From NCBI GenBank assembly GCA_910890315.1, contig CAJVGD010000054.1, forward strand, positions 1 through 29,863: a DNA stretch of 29,863 nt. Direction: 5' to 3'. Below the pieces are notes generated by a model. That model had not been told where the DNA came from. It was given only the letters and a program-made list of their open reading frames with translations, and ran no database searches. This DNA is from Serendipita indica DSM 11827. Taxonomy: Eukaryota; Basidiomycota; Agaricomycetes; Sebacinales; Serendipitaceae. Below, piece by piece: positions 21,893 to 29,863 of the stretch. Positions within the stretch are counted from its first letter, which is position 1, and the number at the start of each line of letters is the position of its first letter. The translations under genes were made by a program, and so were the position numbers.

Positions 21893-24696
21893 ATGTCGAG
21901 TGCGTGTGACGAGTGGTGAGTAGTCTCTTGGACCCGACGTCGACTTGGCCCTGATGTGAAGCATGTAGCCGCTCAAGCAAAATCAAGTGTACAACGTATT
22001 CAAACTCTCAGAGATGTGATACATGCATCCTGTCTCACCACGTCTGCTCGTGGACCCCCAATGTCACGGGCCCGCAATCAACAGACGGCTCGTTGGATAT
22101 AGTTGAGGTCGACAATATCCAGTATGTGCAAATATTCATTTCTAGCTGACATATACTCACTATATCAGCATGTCTACCCCAACGCACAACCGTCGTGACA
22201 GCAAGGACGGTCCTGTTCCCACTCAACCGGTCAGCCAACGTCTATATCCTTCTTCTTACGAGAGATTTCGTACTCTCAAGGTCTGTGATTACCAGCGTTG
22301 CACCTCCGAGGCGTTGCTCTGCGATGTCCACCGTTGCTTTCGACATATAGGTCAAGTGCGACTCTCTGGACGACTGCTCCTCTTGCTCAAAGTCGGGGTC
22401 CGAGTGCTTGCGTGATACTAGCGGTTTCTCCATGGCCAACCGAAGCAAGGCTACATGGAATCTCTTCTCCAACCGGTCTGTTCTTCGACGCCTCTACTAG
22501 TTGCATATCTGATCACTCTCGCCAGCTCAATGTCAAAAAGGTGTCTCAGCAAGGCGAGATTCAACGAAACGGGAAACCGTCGTCGATGCCCGCCGTAAGA
22601 AGGATACGAAATCGCCAAATCTGTCCCCAAACCCACGAGCGAGAGCAATAACCGTATTCTCGCCTGGATCCGCTCAGGTGCTTCGCTTTTACGAGCTCGA
22701 GTCAAGGTCATGCAACGACAAAGTTCCCAACCTGTCGGTGAAATGGGTACCTTGGTGATCAACCTGGCCTCCTCCGGAAACGGATAGGCAATCCATCTCG
22801 ACGAGACCAAAACGGCTACGCCGCAGGCTTTCATCGAAAAGCTCATCCAGCATTCCCCGCCCTTCTTCGACGGCTGATCCTTTGAACAGCACTGGGTGCA
22901 TTACTACTCGAGCATCTATCAATGATCACACGGAGTACCAAACGGCTATCCCTGTTCCTTAGTCCCACTCCCACCCATGGGATCGCACCCAGAGTCAAGA
23001 GTCCCGCGAACCCGACTGTGGCGGTCATTTCCAATCTCAGAACCGGCTCGTTGTTGACGATATTCTCGACTCCACAATTCCCGCGTCACATAGGTTCACC
23101 ACCTTCAGCGTCGAACATCAACGTTGCTGGCCTTTGGTCGAGGCTGACTTGCCTGTTTCGTCATATCCAGTGGATCCTCGTCCGTCACTTTACCAGCATC
23201 CTTTTCCGGCGTTTCAATCCCTCTCAATTCCTCGGTGTGCTCCAAGCACTCGTTCCTCGGCTCTTGATCACGATGTTTCGGCCCCAATCCCGATGAAATC
23301 GTCCCATTTCACTCTCAAGGGCGGGATTTGACGAGCATCGTGCATGTCTGACCGATCGCAAAGTCTACGATGGCCTTATTCAGCGGTATATCAAGGTGTC
23401 CGATGATGGGCACCAGATGGAGGACGTACGTGTTGCCACGTCGAATAGAAACGTACTGAACAAACGACAGGTTGCCATCAAAGTCATCAAGGCAGTCGGT
23501 CCTAGGCATTCCATTCAGAGGGTAGGTAGTCCCGAATCTGCAAGTAGATCTGAACTGGATGCAGAGACGTCGTCGCGAGGTCACGATTGGAAAGATTCTC
23601 CAACATCCGAACGTCCTACCGGTACATGGTATCGTGGAAGATCGAATGTTCGGGCCATTCGGGGCCATTGTTACGCCAGTGAGTGAATCCTCTAACAGAA
23701 AGTTCTTATTGAGTATCCACAGGTGTCTAAACGGCAATGCTGCGCAATATCTTCACAAGCACGCCCTTCACCACTGGAAAGATACCGTCTAGTGAGCAAC
23801 GTTGCCATGGAATGAACGTGGGCTAATCCTATGTAGTGGCAAGGCGTGGTCGGTGGTCTTGTTTACTTACTCTCATTCGCCGCAAATCGTTCATGGAGAC
23901 ATGAAACCCGTAGGCCGCCTCACATTTTGCATCTCACGATCTGATTCCATGCTCCTCCAATGTTCTTATCGCTGCCGATGGACGGCCAATGATCTGCGAC
24001 CTTGGACTGGTTCGAGTTGTGGTCGACGACCTTCTTCGTCTTCTTCTGGCGATGGGTACAGCAGTGACGAAAGTCGGGAATGGATGCGTGAGATCAACCA
24101 CGACTCCGCATACGGGTACACCGCGGTACCTTTGCTCCTGAGCTAGTTGATCTCAACGATCCATCGGAACCGACAACGGCTACGGACGTATATGCTGCGG
24201 GTTGTATCGGATTCGAGGTACTTTTTTTTCAATGCACTCCATCGGCCGAGTACCAGCACTAACCCGGACTAGTTCATCTACTCGGTTGTCACCCTACGCT
24301 CATCGTGAGGATAATCGACGGGGTCAAATTTTTCATGACATTCGCTGCGGGTGCCACCTGCCGTCGACCACGCATCACAACGACCACGGATTCTCCTCGT
24401 CCGACATATTACCCTCGGTCGATGGTATCGACGCCTTGTGGAATATCCTCGAGTTGTGCTGGAGTCGCGATCCTCTTCATCGTCCGACCGCATCTTCCCT
24501 GTACGAGTGGTTGGACACTGCCGAAAACCTTATAGTTGATGCGCTTCAGCAAGCGCCTGACTACCCAACTACTCAATTTCTTGACGCCATTCGCCGCCGT
24601 CGCCACCATCACAAGGCTCATTCCGCTGCCATTCTCTCAGTCATCCTCCAAAACCTCGCTCGAAGGACCCAGGATAATCTCGATTTTAATTTATGA
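21893..24696 (+). pseudogene. kinase-fusion copy E: two Zn2Cys6 clusters plus kinase, frames broken
   Basis: Exon 1 (21893-21915) and exon 2 (from 21969) give a perfect first Zn2Cys6 cluster with cysteines at residues 5, 8, 15, 24, 27 and 34 (MSSACDEC, RSSKIKC, QRCDTC). A 47-nt phase-2 intron (gtatgt to atatcag) joins in frame to the second cluster exon, which reads YERFRTLK where sister copy C has CDRCRTLK, so its first two cysteines are Tyr and Phe; after a GT-AG intron it continues VKCDSLDDCSSCSKSG. The frame then breaks. A linker (22740-23330) absent from copy A follows, then KVYDG (one base short of KVYDGPYS), an intron, VAIKVIKAVG, HPNVLPVHG, VHGDMKP and DLGLVR, with a further shift before the APE region (near 24130). 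The C-lobe (24270-24696) is open and carries a longer tail (DYPTTQFLDAIRRRRHHH) than copies B, C and D. The finger gene lies 480 bp upstream on the same strand. Confidence 0.75.
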
Positions 24697-24715
24697 GATT
24701 TTCCAGCCTCACTCA

Positions 24716-25220
24716 GTTTCCGAGGAAAAACGTGCAGATAAGATCGCGCTACTACACCTCGACTTCGGTAACTCAGGAGCTGTATTCTGTCTGGGAGACA
24801 CTAAATGTGGTTAGGGACGACTTTGTAATGGTCGAGCGCGTGGGTATAGCCCATTTAAATGGAGCCAGAAGCTCAGAAATAGCCTGTTATTCCAACCAAG
24901 GCCTTGAAGTATCCTTTGTCTGTACTACTTTATACGGTTGGATTGATAAGACTACGGGTATGACATGATTCGATGCATAAAAGGGGTTCGTCCCGACTGC
25001 GGAGATGGTCAAAAGCCGGAGTGAACAGTAAACCTCCCGACGCCGCCATGAGCACTTTGCATGCGCATAACGCGTGTTGATGATGCCAAGATAGCCTAAA
25101 TAGCTAGAATTCCTCTCTCAAGCGATCCTCACGCATCGTTTACCTCGAATTCTGGAGTCGAGACTGTCCTCCAGCTCGCCATCCACCCGAAGACGTCTAC
25201 ATGCCGGATGGACATTCATT
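24716..25220. repeat. direct repeat unit R2 (partner at 18150-18620)
   Basis: It begins about 20 bp after the stop of copy E and shares the ordered landmarks described for R1, in the same orientation. The two units flank the right arm. Confidence 0.65.
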
Positions 25221-25387
25221 GCCACGAGAATTTCTATTTACCTTTGACCTCTTTCAAACGTCCCGGAACCTGCTCTGCTCGCCGTAGGACCTAAAGTCTT
25301 TAAAACCCTCAGAGTGTCCCTCTCGCATCTCGCGCCTGCAATCTCAGTAAAACCAAATGACTACCATATACGAGAAGAGGCTCGTCA

Positions 25388-26430
25388 TTAAATCGTCGTA
25401 AGTCCAATTTTGGCCTCGTAGTTGATCGACAGTTTCCGCTGACGGTCTGCAAGTGAGCTGGGCAAGGCTGGAACTCTTCTCTTAGCCTTCAAGCCTCTTG
25501 ATAACACTGGCATCAGGCAAAAGATAGTTGTGTGGAAGTAGGTACCATTGATTGACATCTCACGGCTTGATTCGATCTTCCACAGGATCATCCCATTCTC
25601 AAAAGCTCGTTCGTAACTTGGCAGGTCGAGTGTAATAGCTGACGGAGTATACATCATCGCAGCCAACAATGTTGCCAAAGTGAAATACGTGAGCCAGTAT
25701 GCTGTCATGATTTGGTATCAGTCGCCAGCCGCTGACCATCCGATAGGCTCGCGTTCATCGCTCCTCAGATCGACGATGATAATATAATTACACCTTCGTC
25801 CCACACTGTCGACGTGTGTCATGTCTGGCTTGCCCTCTGTCCGAAACTCACAGAGTATAGGTTGGAGGAGCGGTTATCTATGACATTGACTCAGATAAAA
25901 ATATAATCATCAAAGTAAGTGGGGGTTCTTATGGCCCCGTGACAGCAAAAGCTTATACCAAAAAAATAGGATACCGAAGAAAACAAGGAGGAAAGGCTCT
26001 ATCGCCGCAACGAACAACACTGGAAACTTCTAGATATTGCCCTTGGTATGCTTATCTCTCACCTTGTGACATGGAGTCATCATGCCCCAATAGGCCTTCA
26101 GATCGACGCAAAGGCTGATCCCGAGCCTATTTTGCATTTTCCCAACATTGCGTACATCTCTGGATCTGGCCATGAACTTGATTGAACAGAGATTGTAGAC
26201 ATCACGGAGCAGTTGTGGCCAGTTTCGCCCAGTACTGCGTGCCTATATGACCTCTGACTATCGAGCACGAAAGTCATTTCGGGCGAGTGCAAACCAATAT
26301 GATCTGGGAGAGGATCTTACTCAGTTGGATAGTAAGACCGTCTGGTCACTTCTTTACAATGGGGAAACGGGAGGTATAGCCTGGCGCAGGAGAAAGAGAA
26401 TCATTAGTCACGTACGCCATTGTTTCAATA
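25388..26430 (+). pseudogene. unrecognised gene, first copy (frames interrupted)
   Basis: Several coding pieces follow one another. 'AGTLLLAFKPLD' lies near 25465-25500, 'FHRIIPF' near 25575-25595, and after acceptors at about 25860 and 25969 come 'VGGAVIYDIDSDKNIIIK' and a long open exon (25970-26183) with 'RLYRRNEQHWKLLDIALG' and 'ILHFPNIAYISGSGHELD'. A GTAAGT donor at 25915 joins the last two in frame. Coding seems to continue with TSDYRARKSFRASAN (from 26250) in another frame. The same motifs recur in the same order at 29315-29863 (GTLLFTFKPLD, FHRVIPF, VGDAVSYDLDGDG), which supports real coding. I do not recognise the family and assign no function. Confidence 0.5.
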
Positions 26431-26788
26431 ACTCTTCCTCCTCCTCGTCGACTCCATGCATGGTGAAATGGTTGATTCCTTGAGCCGAGCCGGCGGGCAG
26501 AAGAGCTTACTCGGCCACTTGAACTCGACCACGCTATCCGCCGTTGTCAAATTCGCCCATATATTCGCAATTTCGCTGCAGGTGCAATGACAGCCGTTCA
26601 TTACACTCGAAATCTATCCAGATTTGCAACTTTTCGGTGACGTCGTGTCGGCTGACCGAAGCTCGAGCTGCTGTCAATCTTGTCGAGGTATCGTCAAGAT
26701 GTATATTGATCCGGTGATCGGGTTTATTTACAAGTTTGGCGTCTCTTCAAAAGTCTCACCCTCAAATTGCCCCGTTGCCGACTAGTGA
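26431..26788. other. unassigned stretch before the protease-like gene
   Basis: It may contain the 3' end of the preceding gene or 5' exons of the next one ('LLGHLNSTTLSAVVKFAH' near 26508-26560 reads like protein). I cannot decide. Confidence 0.3.
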
Positions 26789-26839
26789 GTGTACCAATGT
26801 TCTTTTGCTGTTGCCTTTTGCTCACTTCTCATCTTTCTA

Positions 26840-28575
26840 GTGAATCTTGATGGTGAATTCTTCCGCTCATGTCTCGAAGTTGGTCGCGGAAGACGGGTGG
26901 CATCCCCCGATATCCCAAAGGACGTGCCAGAGGAGATCACCGACGAGTCACCCGGAGCATGGAGAGACTTCGTTGGTTTTCCATCGCTTCCCATCTCAAT
27001 ACATCGCACGGGCCCAGAATGGCCGATAAATCCTCCCCCGAAAGCATATCGCATTCCGAGACAGGTTTTACCTGTCTGCAAACATCCCATTCAAGCGGTT
27101 TGGCTTACGCTAGGTGAAAAAATCTACAAGCTGCTTGATTCTCTCGGAGTGCGGTGGACGACGATCGATCCGGGCCGCTTTACCGACGCTGAGAAGAGAT
27201 GGGAGGCGGACTCTCTCTCCATCTGGATAGGCGTTCTACCTGGGTCACTCTCTGTCGAGCTTGCCAAGATCGCAGCCGTTGCAAAGACATCCTCGCCGCC
27301 GCAAACTTCTCCGACATTGAAATCTCATTCCGGGAGTCGTTCTTTACCTCTCTCCCCTCAACGCTCCTCAATCACACCGAGAGATGGTTCGACCCCGGCT
27401 GATTTGCGTAGCCCCTTCACGGCGTCCTAGGCATTGCGATCGCTCATAAAAAGGCAGCTCCGGTAGAGGGTATGGGGACGCTGTACATTTGCGAGGGCGG
27501 TGAACGCAACCGAGTTTCCTGTTGACCGCCCGCCATGTCGCTCTACCTTCAGTATGCACCGCAATGACCTCTATATCTTCGATAGGATCAAATCTAGCCT
27601 CCTTCGTCCTCGTATTCGTCACCAAGTACTTATTCTCGGTCCACAAGCGTACCAATGCTATCAGGGACATGGTTGGCAAAATGGATCCGAGGTTTCCAAT
27701 CTCGAGCGCTACAAGCGTCTCCTCAGTCAACTAGGTGAAGCACCTGCAGACGAGAATGTCAGCACGGTATCGAAGAGCCGTAGGACCTATAAGGAAAGGT
27801 TGGATAAAGCGGAGAGGACACTTGTCGGTGTAGACGCGCTTCATAGCGAGATCACCAAGAATTGGACGGTGGTGGAACAGCGCGTGCTGGGCCACGTTGT
27901 CTATGCTCCCCCTATTTCAGTCGCCACTGACCCCAAGCAGTTCACCGAAGACTGGGCATTGGTCGAGCGTGACTGCGTAAAGATCGATTGGGATGATTTC
28001 AAGGGTAATGCCCTGTATATCGATACGTTCTTCGAGGATATTTACCAAGTACGATGTCATCTGACTGGGACCAGAGGAAAAAGTTTCCGTCGCAGAGTTT
28101 CTTCAGCAACTACATCCAAATCCCGAGGATCGTAACATCTCTCCATATATTCATGACGAGCTTCTTCACCTTGATGGCATCGTAAAAGAGGAGGATATAC
28201 GCAAACCACGCTAGACGAAAGAGGAGAGAGAATGAATCATTTTCCTTAAAAACGGTGCAAGTACCGGGGTCACCACTGGCCGCGGAGCAGGCTCGAGTCG
28301 GCTACTCTCGAGTACGATGAACACGGGGATCAAGTCGACATCGATAGCAATCGCCATACACCCCTATAGCCAAAAGCTTGGGGCGTTTTCCGCTCCTGGT
28401 GACTCGGCTCTGTTGTCGTTGATGGTCACGGACGTATCTCTGTATGCTCATCGGTGGCGCGGGCATGGCAGGCGACATGGACGTCGTACGTTACGCCGTA
28501 TTTCTGGCTCGAGGATCGAATCAAAAGATCTTTCCCGACTCCTACCTCTACCCTGCTACGGGAAGTGACCTCTGA
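26840..28575 (+). pseudogene. trypsin-like serine protease-fold protein, frame-disrupted
   Basis: I recognise the general layout of a large Agaricomycete family: 'GAWRDFVGFPSLPISIHRTG', 'PIQAVWLTLGEKIYKLLDSL' and 'IWIGVLPGSLSVE' in the N-terminal half (26950-27270), then a chymotrypsin-type core with LLTARHVAL (catalytic His, about 27515-27541), 'FTEDWALVE' (probable Asp, about 27940-27970), FSAPGDS (Ser, about 28387-28410) and a closing 'YFWLEDRIK' (28500-28525). The family is likely an intracellular or secreted protease-like protein; substrate unknown. The exon at 27555-28048 is open and ends at an intron donor (gtacga). At least five frame changes occur, several of them one base short in a run (before FLLTARH, in GDSG, in the final RIK). 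The start is uncertain. Confidence 0.65.
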
Positions 28576-29314
28576 GGACTGTCGTTTCTTATATCTCATT
28601 TATAGCTGTATATCCGGCTTGTACGTTACGACGAACGTTCGAGCATTTCCTCTAATCCTTTGATTTTTCAACATTTTATAAACCGGATTATGGCTCGTTG
28701 GTGGCCTCGCCTATCCTAAATTGATTGCCGTCCTCTTGTTGACACTTCAGCTCGATACGTCCTCCTCAATGATGGGCTTGTTCTCTGTAAGACGTTACGG
28801 CCCAGACTTGCAGGAACGTCACCCAGCTCGACAAGACTTTTGACCGGAGGCGCAGACGGTATGACAGGGAATCTGGGGTCTAGAGGCCCCACCCGACGAA
28901 GAAAGCTGGTTAATTTCAAGTTACTGCAACAGACATTTGCTCGCAACCCCGTAGTACTCCTGAATGGACTTGACTGCGAACCTCCTAGGCTAAGTCACCG
29001 TGCGTTCCTCAGGAGTGCTCCTTCGATTTTCAAAGTTTCCGTCCCCTTCAATTTCGGGGTGATGCTCATTCGAGATGGTATCGGGCGGCTATTCAAATCA
29101 AACCGGAGCTTTCAAACGTCCGCTGCCCCATGACTAGTCGGCTGCTGATGGTAAAAAGGTGATTACAGCTCTCAATCTTGACCAGGTGCAAGTGCTTCAA
29201 ACGTCTTCCGCCCGCAGTTTTGCAACTCCATCATAATGTCCAATCGGTTCAAGAGAGTGATTATCATCAAGACGCCGTGAGCTGCCTCGCTTTACTATTT
29301 CTTGCCATTGAGCA
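28576..29314. other. no gene recognised; possible 5' part of the next gene
   Basis: An open frame at 28861-29133 (MTGNLGSRGPTRRRK) has no family features. It could belong to the gene at 29315, but I cannot show that. Confidence 0.3.
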
Positions 29315-29863
29315 ATGAACGATATTGACAGCGGCGTGGCCAAAGGTGGCACCCTCCTGTTTACCTTCAAGCCTCTCGATCGTATTGGGCTGAAGCAGAA
29401 GAAGGTTGCTTGGAAGTCAGTTGGCCTTGAGGAAGCTGTTTTGGTACTCACTGTTCCACAGGGTTATTCCGTTCGCGGCAAACGGTGTGTCATTTGGTCG
29501 GCGCTTTATTGACCTGCTGAGAATGTCCCTCGACTCAAGCCAAAAAAAGAGCCCAAGTAGAATATGTGAATCAGTATATCATTTCCTCTAATCTGGTATA
29601 GCTCCTGAGGCTAACGTATATTCTAGGTTGGCATTCATTGCCCCTCAGGTCTCTGACGGTAACCGCATCAACCCATCTACCTACGAAGCAGTGAACGTAC
29701 GTAGCTTTGCTCGTTGGTTATGTCCGTGAAGCTCATCTAGGTTGGTGATGCAGTCAGCTATGATCTTGACGGGGATGGACAACTCGTTATCAACGTGTAG
29801 GTCTCCCACTATTGTCGGTAAAGGCCTACTGATTTGAGCACAGGGAGGCCGACGACCTCAAGA
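29315..29863 (+). CDS. unrecognised gene, second copy, cut by the window edge
   Basis: It opens MNDIDSGVAKGG (ATG at 29315, though a start further upstream is possible) and continues GTLLFTFKPLDRIGLKQKK. It changes frame near 29430 to FHRVIPFAANGVSFG. After an intron it reads LAFIAPQVSDGNRINP (from about 29632), splices at gtacgt (29698) to VGDAVSYDLDGDGQLV, and after another intron continues EADDLK to the window end. Motifs and their order match 25388-26000, so this is a duplicated gene on either side of the protease-like gene. No function is assigned. Confidence 0.45.

Larger units (their letters stand above)
19255..24640. repeat. right arm of the large inverted duplication
   Basis: Counterpart of 1320-5975 in opposite orientation. 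It carries the upstream block (19255-20012), the C2H2-finger gene and kinase-fusion copy E, in the same order and spacing as the left arm. It retains about 780 bp in the kinase linker and N-lobe that the left arm lacks, but has lost about 38 bp in finger-gene exon 2. Confidence 0.85.

Noticed and set aside
22180-24600. Copy E as an intact gene
   Set aside because: Cluster 2 has lost two cysteines, and the frame breaks after cluster 2, in the glycine loop and before the APE region. It is listed as a pseudogene, with the caveat about run-length errors.

Overview
The window looks like nuclear DNA from a basidiomycete fungus. Coding regions are cut by many 45-60 bp GT-AG introns with CTGAC or CTAAC branch motifs. 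The recognisable families (Zn2Cys6 clusters, an expanded tyrosine-kinase-like family, a TARH/GDSG protease-like family) suggest an Agaricomycete, perhaps near Rhizoctonia; that placement is inference. I see no bacterial genes, CRISPR array, rRNA, or transposon- or virus-derived protein.

Layout. 1-740 (+) is a fragment of one kinase. From 1.39 to 15.9 kb lies an array, all on the minus strand: kinase-fusion copy A (3280-1390), an intact C2H2-finger gene (5228-3780), kinase-fusion copy B (8793-6593, reads open from start to stop), copy C (12452-9814) and copy D (15884-13245). A frame-disrupted enolase gene follows (17994 to about 16255, minus). From 19.25 to 24.64 kb the unit 'C2H2-finger gene then kinase-fusion gene' appears again in the opposite orientation (20013-21412 and copy E 21893-24696, plus), with its upstream region. 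The two units form a large diverged inverted duplication, with arms of about 4.7 and 5.4 kb and a spacer of about 13.3 kb. A block just upstream of enolase (18.15-18.62 kb) recurs directly after copy E (24.72-25.22 kb). The right end holds a trypsin-like protease-family gene between two copies of an unrecognised gene; the second copy runs off the window.

The most interesting system is the kinase family. Each well-preserved start encodes a fungal Zn(II)2Cys6 cluster within the first 40 residues, split by a phase-2 intron at the second cysteine. A, C and E carry a second Zn2Cys6 cluster or its remains about 90 residues later. Reading frames and introns connect these to a C-terminal kinase domain with the catalytic motifs VAIK, HGDMKP, DLG and APE. 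This would be a DNA-binding domain fused to a kinase. It travels with a nuclear-looking C2H2-finger gene.

Caution: enolase, the protease gene, copies D and E and the right-hand finger gene all show single-base losses, mostly in homopolymer runs, while the protein sense around them is kept. That pattern fits sequencing or assembly error at least as well as real decay, so 'pseudogene' labels here are provisional. Exon boundaries were derived by hand from splice motifs and comparison among copies.
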